Assembly (NCBI GenBank): GCA_023488645.1
Contig: JAMDDL010000101.1
Location: 1 to 9,632 of the forward strand
Direction: 5' to 3'
DNA from: Actinomycetota bacterium
GTDB taxonomy: Bacteria; Actinomycetota; Humimicrobiia; Humimicrobiales; Humimicrobiaceae
DNA: 9,632 nt
Positions within the stretch are counted from its first letter, which is position 1. Every line of letters begins with the position of its first letter. The notes under the pieces are model-generated. The model was not told the DNA's origin, did no database searches, and was given only the letters and a program-made list of their open reading frames with translations. Shown in pieces: positions 1-6,555 of the stretch. The translations under genes were made by a program, and so were the position numbers.

Positions 1-355
1 TTTTATTGCCGGATTTTAAATTATCATTAATTTCACTAATCAATATATTTCTTATTTTTTCAAAATTTAGGGGATATTCGATATCTTTGCCGAGGATAAA
101 AACTTTGACATTCTTCTTTTGAGCTTTATTTATTAAGTTGTTTAAATTGCCTATTCTGTTGCTTATCAGTAAATAATTAATCTTTTCATATTCCAGAACA
201 AAATTAACAGCAAAATCACTGCTTAGATTTATAAAACAAAAATCTTCTTTTATTTTTGCAAACTCATTAAAAGTATTAAGATCAGTATCGGCAATAATTA
301 TTTTATAACTGGAATAGTTTTCGTTTAAATTATAATTATATAATAAATTATTCAT
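1..355 (-). CDS. Partial receiver-like alpha/beta protein (5' part only)
   Basis: I translated this frame by hand. It is open from an ATG at 353-355 to the window edge with no stop, giving 118 N-terminal residues; the 3' part lies outside the window. After about 17 polar, Asn/Tyr-rich residues the pattern alternates strands and helices: a hydrophobic strand ending in ADTD (about residues 19-25), a helix, a strand FCFINLSSD, a helix, a strand YLLISNRIG, a helix, then VKVFILGKD. The layout, with acidic residues at the end of strand 1, resembles a CheY-like receiver or the pseudo-receiver at the N-terminus of CpaE/MinD-type ATPases. The usual phospho-acceptor Asp after strand 3 is not evident (SNRIG), which favours a pseudo-receiver. 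No P-loop is present in the visible part. No clear Shine-Dalgarno precedes the ATG, so the exact start is less certain than the reading frame. The fold assignment is inference. Confidence 0.7.
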   Translation of the reverse strand, partial: MNNLLYNYNLNENYSSYKIIIADTDLNTFNEFAKIKEDFCFINLSSDFAVNFVLEYEKINYLLISNRIGNLNNLINKAQKKNVKVFILGKDIEYPLNFEKIRNILISEINDNLKSGNK

Positions 356-402
356 ATAAATATAAATATTAATAATTATTATACTAAAGATAAGTATTTT
401 AT

Positions 403-431
403 AATTTAATTTTAAATTTTATTTTAGTCAA
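403..431 (-). promoter_or_regulatory. Possible promoter of the left-edge minus-strand gene
   Basis: On the minus strand TTGACT (426-431) is followed after 17 nt by TAAATT (403-408), which would start a transcript about 40 nt before the ATG at 355. The -35 is good and the -10 is poor, and the region is so AT-rich that chance matches are expected. A TATAAT nearer the gene lacks a partner -35. Confidence 0.25.
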
Positions 432-450
432 TATTTTAACTTTTAATTTG

Positions 451-468
451 GTTGACAAATTTGTCCAC
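451..468. promoter_or_regulatory. Palindrome in the divergent intergenic region, candidate operator
   Basis: GTTGACAAATTTGTCCAC has a perfect 12-bp palindromic core, GACAAATTTGTC (454-465). The next outward pair mismatches and the two after that match, so 8 of 9 pairs agree. It lies between the divergent left-edge gene and the toxin-antitoxin operon, about 20 bp upstream of the minus-strand promoter candidate. It contains a TTTGTC half-site loosely like the TTGTA arms of the palindrome over the antitoxin -10. A regulatory role is inference. Confidence 0.35.
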
Positions 469-531
469 AACTAAAATATCAATTTAATTTATAATGATTA
501 CTGTGACTTGTAAGTCTTTCCGCTATAGTAA

Positions 532-560
532 TTGACATTTATAACTGTTGTATATACAAT
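532..560 (+). promoter_or_regulatory. Strong sigma-70-type promoter of the toxin-antitoxin operon
   Basis: TTGACA (532-537) is a perfect -35 and is followed after exactly 17 nt by TACAAT (555-560), one mismatch from the -10 consensus. Transcription should begin about 6-8 nt past the -10, at 566-568, which coincides with the antitoxin ATG at 567-569. The predicted mRNA therefore has essentially no 5' leader. No Shine-Dalgarno is seen before the ATG, which agrees with leaderless translation. Confidence 0.75.
548..559. promoter_or_regulatory. 12-bp perfect palindrome over the -10 box, candidate antitoxin operator
   Basis: TTGTATATACAA is a perfect inverted repeat that covers most of the -10 element of the toxin-antitoxin promoter. 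RelB-family antitoxins are ribbon-helix-helix repressors that bind short inverted hexads; E. coli relO is described as built of TTGTA-like hexads, and the arms here match that pattern. A second imperfect inverted repeat, GACTTGTAAGTC, lies at 505-516 and also contains TTGTAA. Binding by the adjacent antitoxin is inferred from position, symmetry and family behaviour. Confidence 0.5.
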
Positions 561-566
561 GGTAAT

Positions 567-866
567 ATGAAAACTGTCATAAACATTAAAACCGACAAAG
601 AAATTAAAGAAAAAGCTCAAAAGTTAGCTCATGAATTAGGGGTACCTTTGAGCACTTTAGTAAATGCCTACCTTCGGCAATTTATTCGAACCCGTGAATT
701 TTCTTTCTCTCTTGCTTATTCAATGAGCCCTGAGCTGGAAAAGATTTTAGACGAAGTAGAAAAAGATATTTCAAATGATAGGAATCTATCACCGCGTTTC
801 GACAGTGCTGAAAAAGCTATCTCCTATCTTGAACAAAAAGCGATAGATGAAACTAAGATTTCATAA
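567..866 (+). CDS. RelB/DinJ-family type II antitoxin
   Basis: This 99-residue protein should be the antitoxin that binds and neutralises the toxin encoded just downstream and represses its own operon. Residues 1-45 look like a ribbon-helix-helix DNA-binding domain: a short N-terminal strand (TVINIKTD), helix A (KEIKEKAQKLAHELG) and helix B (STLVNAYLRQFIRT). The pattern of a small strand, then 'a-x-x-L-G-[VL]-x-x-S-x-L-V' is typical of RelB/DinJ. Residues 52-95 are acidic and helical and would wrap the toxin. At 99 residues it is longer than E. coli RelB (79). The ATG lies at the predicted transcription start, so the mRNA is probably leaderless. An overlapping ATG at 559 hits a stop after three codons. 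The 3' end overlaps the toxin gene by 20 nt, suggesting translational coupling. The family is clear; the exact RelB versus DinJ subfamily is less so. Confidence 0.85.
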   Translation: MKTVINIKTDKEIKEKAQKLAHELGVPLSTLVNAYLRQFIRTREFSFSLAYSMSPELEKILDEVEKDISNDRNLSPRFDSAEKAISYLEQKAIDETKIS

Positions 867-1107
867 AAGATTCGTAAGAGACTACAAACTTTTTGACCAG
901 AAAATAAAAGCATCTTTTCAAGAACGGTTAAAATTATTCTATGATAATCCCTATCATCCTAAACTAAATAATCACCCGCTCAAAGGCAAATGGTACGGTT
1001 ATAGAAGTATCAATATCTCTGGAGATATTCGGGCAGTTTATAAATTAAACGATGACAAAGAGGTAATTTTTGTTGCTCTTGGCAGTCACAACCGATTATA
1101 TGGATAA
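847..1107 (+). CDS. RelE/YafQ-type toxin (probable ribosome-dependent mRNA interferase)
   Basis: This 86-residue basic protein has the RelE-superfamily fold order: two N-terminal helices (residues 6-33) followed by a four-stranded sheet. Relatives cleave mRNA in the ribosomal A site. The stretch NHPLKGKWYGYRSINISGD (42-60), then IRAVYKL, then GSHNRLYG at the C-terminus is characteristic of the YafQ / RelE-StbE group. Compared with E. coli YafQ, the positions of His50, Asp67, His87 and Phe91 correspond to His43, Asp60, His81 and Tyr85. The equivalents of YafQ His63 and Trp68 are Asn55 and Ile61, so the active site is intact in part only, as in many RelE/StbE-labelled members. The ATG at 847 lies inside the antitoxin gene and has no good Shine-Dalgarno, which fits coupling to antitoxin translation and keeps toxin below antitoxin. 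The gene is full length. Confidence 0.85.
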   Translation: MKLRFHKRFVRDYKLFDQKIKASFQERLKLFYDNPYHPKLNNHPLKGKWYGYRSINISGDIRAVYKLNDDKEVIFVALGSHNRLYG

Positions 1108-1174
1108 GAAAATACTTTATTTGAATATTATTTAAAATTCCTAAAGTGTCAATAAAACAAATATTTCTGGACGT

Positions 1175-1210
1175 AAAAAATAAGAGATGGCAGAAAACTG
1201 CCATCTCTTA
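1175..1210 (-). terminator. Intrinsic terminator of groESL, possibly bidirectional
   Basis: A perfect 13-bp stem, TAAGAGATGGCAG (1181-1193) with CTGCCATCTCTTA (1198-1210), closes an AAAA loop on the plus strand. On the minus strand it is followed directly by a run of six U (plus-strand A-run 1175-1180), the classic factor-independent layout, 57 nt past the groEL stop. In the plus direction the hairpin is followed by a weaker U-rich stretch, so it may also end the toxin-antitoxin transcript, whose stop lies 73 nt upstream. Confidence 0.9.
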
Positions 1211-1266
1211 TGAATTTATTTAAACCATAACGTTTAAATCTATACTTTTTTGAAGCCTGGCTTACA

Positions 1267-2898
1267 TTACATACCCATTCCGCCTGGATATCCTCCGCCC
1301 TGAGGCATTGGAGGCATTTTTTCCTTCTCAGGCTTTTCAGCAACAATAACTTCTGTTGTCAGAAGCAGTGCTGCAACTGAAGCAGCATTTTGAAGTGCGC
1401 TTCTTGTAACTTTTGCAGGGTCAATGATACCAGCTTCAATCATATTGACATACTTTCCTGTTAAGGCATCAAGGCCCTCACCATCAGGAAGTGTCCTAAC
1501 TTTCTCAACTACAACTGAACCTTCAAGTCCTGCATTGTTTGCAATCTGTCTTAAAGGCTCTTCAAGTGACTTCATAACAATCATTGCACCGGTCAGGACA
1601 TCGCCTGAAATAGATTTAAGGTCAACTTTCTTAATAACATCTACAAGTACTACGCCGCCGCCAGGCACTATTCCTTCTTCAACAGCAGCTTTTGTAGCTG
1701 AAAGTGCATCCTCAATTCTGTGTTTTTTCTCCTTAAGTTCCACTTCTGTAGCAGCGCCAACTTTAATAACTGCAACGCCGCCGGCAAGTTTAGCCAGTCT
1801 CTCCTGAAGTTTTTCCTTGTCAAAGTCCGAATCACTTTGTTCAATTTCAGTTTTAATTTGTTTGATTCTTCCTTTAATAGCATCTACTGAACCTTTGCCC
1901 TCAACAATTGTTGTATTTTCCTTGTCAACTTTAATCTGTCTTGCCTGGCCAAGCATATCCATTGTTATATTCTCAAGCTTCATACCAAGTTCTTCACTTA
2001 CTACTTTGCCGCCGGCAACTATTGCGATATCTTCAAGCATTGCTTTTCTTCTGTCGCCAAAACCTGGAGCTTTAACTGCAACACAGTTTATTGTTCCTCT
2101 TAATTTATTTACAACTATTGTAGCAAGTGCTTCACCTTCAACATCTTCAGCTATGATTAATAATGGTTTACCGCTCTTCATAACTTTTTCAAGAATAGGA
2201 ATAAGGTCATTTATTGCAGCAATTTTCTGATTTGCAATTAAGATGTAAGGATCATTTAAAACTGCTTCCATTCTGTCAGGATCTGTAACCATATATGGTG
2301 AAAGATAACCCTTGTCAAACTGCAGACCTTCAACCAGTTCAATATCAATTCCGAATTTGTTGGATTCTTCAACTGTAATAACTCCGTCTTTTCCAACTTT
2401 TTCCATTGCATCAGCTATTGTCTGTCCTATTTCAGAGTCAGCAGCAGAAATTGCAGCAACTTCTGCAATTTTCTTTTTGTCTGTTGAAACATCCTTGGAT
2501 AACTTGCCTATTTCCTTAACAACAGCATCTACAGCAAATTCAATACCTTTCTTAAGCTGCAATGGGTTTGCGCCTGCAGCAACGTTTCTTAAACCTTCTT
2601 TAACCATTGCCTGTGCAAGAAGAGTAGCTGTTGTTGTTCCGTCACCTGCAACATCATTTGTTTTTGTAGCTACTTCCTTTAGTAACTGAACGCCGGTGTT
2701 TTCAAATACATCTTCCACATCAATTTCTCTTGCAATTGTAACACCATCATTTGTAATAGTTGGAGCACCGTACTTTTTCTCCAGAACCACGTTTCTGCCC
2801 TTGGGACCTAAAGTGATTCTTACTGCATCAGCTATGATATTAACGCCTCTTTCAAGCGCTCTTCTGGCTGACTCATCATATTTTAGTTCTTTTGCCAT
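1267..2898 (-). CDS. groEL: Chaperonin GroEL (60 kDa, Hsp60/Cpn60)
   Basis: The 543-residue protein forms the double-ring ATP-driven folding chamber with GroES. It is full length for the family (E. coli 548) and collinear with it. Recognisable landmarks are the ATP site GPKGRNV (31-37) and GDGTTTAT (85-92, with Asp86 as the equivalent of E. coli Asp87), the apical-domain stretch around 190-375, the catalytic Asp398 in RIEDALSAT, and the Cpn60 signature AAVEEGIVPGGG (405-416). The C-terminus ends in a short Gly/Met tail (GGGYPGGMGM) rather than a long GGM repeat. The ATG is preceded by a strong AAGGAGG five bases upstream, which fixes the start. It is the second gene of a groES-groEL operon with a 97-nt gap that shows no promoter of its own, so it should be driven from the CIRCE-controlled promoter and end at the hairpin near 1181-1210. 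Confidence 0.98.
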   Translation of the reverse strand: MAKELKYDESARRALERGVNIIADAVRITLGPKGRNVVLEKKYGAPTITNDGVTIAREIDVEDVFENTGVQLLKEVATKTNDVAGDGTTTATLLAQAMVKEGLRNVAAGANPLQLKKGIEFAVDAVVKEIGKLSKDVSTDKKKIAEVAAISAADSEIGQTIADAMEKVGKDGVITVEESNKFGIDIELVEGLQFDKGYLSPYMVTDPDRMEAVLNDPYILIANQKIAAINDLIPILEKVMKSGKPLLIIAEDVEGEALATIVVNKLRGTINCVAVKAPGFGDRRKAMLEDIAIVAGGKVVSEELGMKLENITMDMLGQARQIKVDKENTTIVEGKGSVDAIKGRIKQIKTEIEQSDSDFDKEKLQERLAKLAGGVAVIKVGAATEVELKEKKHRIEDALSATKAAVEEGIVPGGGVVLVDVIKKVDLKSISGDVLTGAMIVMKSLEEPLRQIANNAGLEGSVVVEKVRTLPDGEGLDALTGKYVNMIEAGIIDPAKVTRSALQNAASVAALLLTTEVIVAEKPEKEKMPPMPQGGGYPGGMGM

Positions 2899-2995
2899 AA
2901 CATCCTCCTTAAATTAATCAAAATTAAAAACCTTAAATACTTTTTAATTAAATTTCTAAAAATTAATAAATAAATCTTAAATACTTCAAATCAAA

Positions 2996-3283
2996 CTACT
3001 CGACTATTGCAAGTACATCACTTTCTCTGATAATGAGATGCTCCACACCCTTTATCTTTACTTCTGTTCCTGAATATTTGGAATAAAGAACCTTATCCCC
3101 TGCTTTTATGTCCATTGCAATTCTTTTTCCCTGATCATCCTTTGCACCGGGACCTACTGAAATTACTTCACCTTCCTGTGGTTTTTCCTTGGCAGTATCC
3201 GGAAGAACTATACCGCTTTCTGTTTTCTCCTCGCTTGCTTTTGGCTTAACAAGAATTCTGTCGCCTAATGGTTTGTATCCCAT
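2996..3283 (-). CDS. groES: Co-chaperonin GroES (10 kDa)
   Basis: The 95-residue protein is the heptameric lid of the GroEL chamber. It starts with the family pattern YKPLGDRILVKP (3-14). The mobile loop that docks on GroEL is at about 17-33 and carries the hydrophobic tripeptide in SGIVLPD (23-29). The rest of the beta barrel follows: GEVISVGPG (38-46), AGDKVLYSKYSGTEVK and the C-terminal LIIRESDVLAIVE. I place the start at the ATG 3281-3283 rather than the TTG one codon upstream, because the AAGAAGGGGG ribosome binding site is then 7 nt away, against 4 nt for the TTG, and MGYKPLGDR fits family N-termini. It leads the operon with groEL and is preceded by a promoter with a CIRCE-like operator. 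Confidence 0.97.
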   Translation of the reverse strand: MGYKPLGDRILVKPKASEEKTESGIVLPDTAKEKPQEGEVISVGPGAKDDQGKRIAMDIKAGDKVLYSKYSGTEVKIKGVEHLIIRESDVLAIVE

Positions 3284-3373
3284 CAATTTACCCCCTTCTT
3301 AATAATAAATGTTTTTTTAATAATAATTATCTATCAACATAATTATTTAATTATACAAATAGACATTTTTAAT

Positions 3374-3400
3374 TTAGCACTCTTATATCCAGTCTGCTAA
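3374..3400. promoter_or_regulatory. CIRCE heat-shock operator (HrcA binding site), one arm imperfect
   Basis: TTAGCACTC (3374-3382), a 9-nt spacer and GTCTGCTAA (3392-3400) match the CIRCE consensus TTAGCACTC-N9-GAGTGCTAA at 16 of 18 arm positions. One arm is perfect and the other has two changes (GTC for GAG). On the minus strand it begins about 10 nt after the -10 box of the groES promoter, covering the expected transcription start, the usual place for HrcA repression. No hrcA gene lies in the window. Confidence 0.88.
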
Positions 3401-3409
3401 CATTTACAA

Positions 3410-3438
3410 ATATTAATACATGAAAAATTAAAAATCAA
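3410..3438 (-). promoter_or_regulatory. Promoter of the groES-groEL operon
   Basis: Reading leftward, TTGATT (3433-3438) is followed after exactly 17 nt by TAATAT (3410-3415), a good housekeeping-sigma promoter. The expected start near 3403 gives a leader of about 120 nt to the groES ATG, with the CIRCE at its very beginning. The match of spacing, orientation and operator position supports the call. Confidence 0.75.
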
Positions 3439-3532
3439 GGAATTTCTAAAAATTTTTTAAAATTATTTGGTAATTAAAATGAAAATTATTTCGCAAATAA
3501 ACAATTATTTTATTAGTAATTATTTATTATTC

Positions 3533-3585
3533 AAAAAAATTAATGGCATACGCGCTCTGCTAATTTAGCTTCACTTAGGGAAGCT
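3533..3585 (-). terminator. Possible weak terminator after the CDF transporter gene
   Basis: On the minus strand a 6-bp hairpin (AGCTTC/GAAGCT, 3567-3572 with 3580-3585, 7-nt loop) overlaps the CDF stop codon. It is followed by an imperfect stem, AATTAGCA (3558-3565) with TGC-CAT-TAATT (3538-3548, CAT bulged), that runs into seven U (3533-3539). The second stem with its U-run is terminator-like but weak, and the bulge and AT content make chance plausible. Confidence 0.3.
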
Positions 3586-4957
3586 TTTCCGGTTCGGCAT
3601 GAATGGTAAGTTCATCAATGTCTTTAAAGGCAGTTTTTATATGATTTTCCATTTCAGTTGTTTTAAGATGGACTTCATTAATTTCAAGATTTCTGTTAAA
3701 TCTGCAGTGAAAAGAGACATTGTATTTATCATTTTTTAAAAGAACTGTAAACTTATGACATGTCTGTGGATCTACGTAATCTTTTACTTTCTCTTTTATT
3801 TCTGATATCAGTTGACCTGATGTTTTTGTTATATCCTGGCATTTTTCCAGGCTTTTTTCCTGTACCTCTATATGAATATAAATTCCGTCAAGTTCTGAAG
3901 CAGTATCCATGATTTTCTTTTCAATTTTTTTTGTAAGAGTTTCCGCTTCAAAAAGCTTTATATCCTTTGAAAGCTCAAGATGAACTGTTGCATTAAGTTT
4001 TCCCCCTGCATCACTTATTGAGATATTATGAATATCTACCACCTTTGGATTGCTCAAGACTACTTCCTTGATAATATCTTCAAGCTCCTGTCTTTCAAGA
4101 GAGGAGGTTGTCTCAATTAAAAGCTCTGATTCAGGAAATCTGCTTTTAAGTTTGCTTTTTATTTTTTCTTTTATTAACTCCGCCTGGGAAAGATGGAGGC
4201 TGCTTTTTAATGAGAGGCTTATATTTATAAAATTAATATTTCCCACTTCCTGTACTTTAATAAAATTAATATTCTGGATTTCCTTAAATCCTGCAAGAAT
4301 TGACTCAATATTATCGGTTATTTCAACAGGAACAAACCCCAGTAAATCTCTTACAGTTTTAATTCCAAGCTTTATACTGAAAAACAGTATTATGACTGAA
4401 ACTATTATTGCCGCCACAGGATCTGCAATATTAAAGCCGTATTTTGCAAAAGCAAGTCCGGCAATAACCACTATGGAACTGATAATATCACCTGAATAAT
4501 TAATAAGGTCAGCCTTAAATGCCGGAGAATTATATTTATTTGCTATTTTATATATATAAATTACCCTGAATATATTAATAACTATTGAAAAAATAAGAAC
4601 TAAAAATACATAAAAATTTAAATTCAGAAAATAGTCTCTGGTAATTATTCTTATAATAGCCCTATATATTACATAAAAGCCCAACAGACTTATTATTATT
4701 ATTTCAATAAATGCAGAGAAGTTCTCATATTTTCCATGTCCGTAAGGATGATCCTTATCCGGAGGCCTTATTGATATTCTTATTGCCATAAAGGTAATAA
4801 GGACAGTTACTATGTCAAGACTGTTATTTAAAGCTTCGGAATATATTCCAATGCTATTTGAAGTATATGCAACAACTGTTTTTAAAATCACCAGAAATAT
4901 TGATATAAGAAGAGAAAAAATAGACAGCCTTCTTTTTGCAATATCTTTTTTATTCAT
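3575..4957 (-). CDS. Cation diffusion facilitator (CDF) metal transporter with three tandem cytoplasmic domains
   Basis: This 460-residue inner-membrane protein should exchange a divalent metal ion for protons, exporting metal from the cytoplasm. Six membrane segments lie at about 11-31, 38-60, 80-102, 112-135, 153-171 and 178-198. The family motif PDKDHPYGHGKYE (66-78) follows helix 2. The metal-site tetrad falls at Asn44-x3-Asp48 (helix 2) and Asn153-x3-Asp157 (helix 5), where YiiP has Asp/Asp/His/Asp and CzcD His/Asp/His/Asp. An Asn in helix 2 recalls manganese exporters such as MntE. The soluble part is about 255 residues instead of about 90. It reads as three ferredoxin-like ZT_dimer units, about 211-284, 288-366 and 383-457, with His clusters (DIH 310, VHL 326, IHI 362; TCH 401, FHC 417, IHA 453). 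No clear Shine-Dalgarno precedes the ATG, and the MFS gene ends 130 nt upstream. The metal is not determined; the family is certain. Confidence 0.92.
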   Translation of the reverse strand: MNKKDIAKRRLSIFSLLISIFLVILKTVVAYTSNSIGIYSEALNNSLDIVTVLITFMAIRISIRPPDKDHPYGHGKYENFSAFIEIIIISLLGFYVIYRAIIRIITRDYFLNLNFYVFLVLIFSIVINIFRVIYIYKIANKYNSPAFKADLINYSGDIISSIVVIAGLAFAKYGFNIADPVAAIIVSVIILFFSIKLGIKTVRDLLGFVPVEITDNIESILAGFKEIQNINFIKVQEVGNINFINISLSLKSSLHLSQAELIKEKIKSKLKSRFPESELLIETTSSLERQELEDIIKEVVLSNPKVVDIHNISISDAGGKLNATVHLELSKDIKLFEAETLTKKIEKKIMDTASELDGIYIHIEVQEKSLEKCQDITKTSGQLISEIKEKVKDYVDPQTCHKFTVLLKNDKYNVSFHCRFNRNLEINEVHLKTTEMENHIKTAFKDIDELTIHAEPEKLP

Positions 4958-5087
4958 TTTTGTATTTAATATTCTTCTGAAAATATTATTAGTTTATAAT
5001 CATAAAAATATTCATGCAAATAAAAATTTTCTGAAATTAAAGCCTTCAATAATTTATTCTGGTTTTGGAGAATACTTCCCGCAGTTT

Positions 5088-6422
5088 TTATGGAATTGGA
5101 GAATCCTTAATGCTTTCCGGTCTTGTTTTTGGAACTTTTACTGTCAAAATAACTGCAAGACCTCCAACAAGAAAAATAATGGTGCTTAAAAGTGCAATAC
5201 GTTGGCTTTTAGTGATATAGGAAAGCAGCCCGAATGCAACAGGACCAAGTATTGAAGAAAATTTTCCTCCAATTGCATAAAAACTGAAATATTCTGCTTC
5301 TCTCTCATATGGAATAAGAAAGCTCATCAGGCTTCTGCTTGCAATTAATGTTGATCCTGTTATCACTGATGCAAGAATGTAAGCAATATAAAATACTGCT
5401 TTTATATTAAATAAAGTTACAAAAATTATTACCATGCACCATAATGCAAGAGTAACAACAATTACTTTTTTTGATCCTATCCTGTCCACAAGCCAGCCAA
5501 AGAAAATTGAGCTTATAATTACCGGAAAATGACCAAGAATAAGAAGCAATGCAATTTCCTGAAGGGAAAGATTCAAAGTATTTTTACCATATACGGCAGC
5601 ATATACTGCAAGTATTGAAAATGCGTTGCTGTAAAGAAAAAAAGCAATCAGAAATCTTATGAGGCTTTTATTGTATTTCATCCTCCTGAAAGTTTGACCA
5701 AGCTTCTGAAAACCATATTTAATATAGAAAATCCTGCTGTGGAAAAGAAGCTCTGATTGATTAACAGCAGGTTTATCTTTTAGAAATAAAAAAGAAGGAA
5801 ATGCAAAAATCAGGAAAATAACTGCAGTTATTATAAAAGTTAATTTAAGAGATGCAATATTTTCCGTTTCAAGTCCTCCACCTAAAAGAGGATAAATAAT
5901 TGCAATAGTTATAAGTCCGCCCAGATAACCCAGCGAAAAACCAAAACCTGAAAGAAATCCGACATTTCCTTTCTCTGACAATTCCGGCAGAAAGGAATTA
6001 TAAAACATCATTGAAGTCTGGTAAAAGAAATTAGCGCAAATAAATATTACCATGCCAATTAAAACAGTTCCCCTTCCCGTAAAATAAAGTAAAAAACTGA
6101 AGATTATGCAAAAGACTGTTAAAATTATTAGGAATTTATTCTTGGATCTATGTGTATCAGCAATTGCTCCGAAAATAGGTGCAAATGCAGATGCAATAAG
6201 CATTGAGACACCGCTTGAAACTCCCCACATCAGATCGCCAAAATTTTTTCCGTAAATTGTACTGGAGGCAATTACGTTAGTAAAGTAAATTGGAAACACC
6301 ACACTAATTATCACTATGGCAAAAGAAGTATTTGCAAAATCATACAAAGCCCAGGATATTACAGGTTTCTTAAGTAAAGGTTTTATTTTTAAAAAAACAT
6401 CATTTAATTTTACGGCTGACAT
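5088..6422 (-). CDS. UMF1-family MFS transporter (Atg22-like)
   Basis: This is a 12-helix major facilitator superfamily permease of 444 residues. The N-terminal signature WALYDFANTSFA (24-35) and the second-half stretch SRSLMSFLIPYEREAEYFS (362-380) followed by FYAIGGKFSSILGP are hallmarks of the UMF1/Atg22-like family. Loop 2-3 carries a motif-A variant, GAIADTHRSKNK (85-96), repeated after helix 8 as GWLVDRIGSKK (309-319). A polar loop at about 213-250 separates the two halves. UMF1 members are mostly uncharacterised; yeast Atg22 exports amino acids from the vacuole, but the bacterial substrate is unknown. An upstream TTG at 6497 would add 25 polar residues but has no ribosome binding site. 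The ATG at 6420-6422 is preceded by AAGGGTG about 9 nt upstream and is preferred. The gaps of about 130 nt on both sides leave it unclear whether it is co-transcribed with its neighbours. Confidence 0.9.
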   Translation of the reverse strand: MSAVKLNDVFLKIKPLLKKPVISWALYDFANTSFAIVIISVVFPIYFTNVIASSTIYGKNFGDLMWGVSSGVSMLIASAFAPIFGAIADTHRSKNKFLIILTVFCIIFSFLLYFTGRGTVLIGMVIFICANFFYQTSMMFYNSFLPELSEKGNVGFLSGFGFSLGYLGGLITIAIIYPLLGGGLETENIASLKLTFIITAVIFLIFAFPSFLFLKDKPAVNQSELLFHSRIFYIKYGFQKLGQTFRRMKYNKSLIRFLIAFFLYSNAFSILAVYAAVYGKNTLNLSLQEIALLLILGHFPVIISSIFFGWLVDRIGSKKVIVVTLALWCMVIIFVTLFNIKAVFYIAYILASVITGSTLIASRSLMSFLIPYEREAEYFSFYAIGGKFSSILGPVAFGLLSYITKSQRIALLSTIIFLVGGLAVILTVKVPKTRPESIKDSPIP

Positions 6423-6555
6423 TTTTTTAAACACCCTTATATTCTTTTTATTATTGCGCTTGAGGTGAATATCTTCAAAGTTATTTATAACAAACAATTA
6501 AAATTTAAAAACCAGAAATTATATTTAATAAGGTTTTATTTTTTTTAAATCGGGA

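Noticed and set aside
490..495. Perfect TATAAT upstream of the antitoxin gene
   Set aside because: No acceptable -35 lies 16-18 nt upstream; the TTGACA-N17-TACAAT pair further downstream is much better.
1010..1346. Minus-strand frames at 1010-1204 and 1149-1346
   Set aside because: They run through the toxin gene, the terminator hairpin and the end of groEL, and resemble no family.
1424..2917. Plus-strand open frames antisense to groEL (1424-1807, 1817-2230, 2312-2689, 2696-2917)
   Set aside because: They are Ser/Thr/Ile-rich mirror frames of the strongly conserved groEL sequence, with no ribosome sites or recognisable domains.
2932..2986. Direct repeat CTTAAATACTT (2932-2942 and 2976-2986) between groES and groEL
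   Set aside because: Only 11 bp of AT-rich sequence with two copies; chance is the simplest explanation and no function is suggested.
4812..5189. Plus-strand frame over the CDF 5' end and MFS 3' end
   Set aside because: It is antisense to two well-supported genes, with no domain and no ribosome site.
6423..6497. N-terminal extension of the MFS transporter starting at a TTG
   Set aside because: No ribosome binding site precedes the TTG, the added residues are polar and not family-like, and the ATG at 6422 has AAGGGTG upstream.
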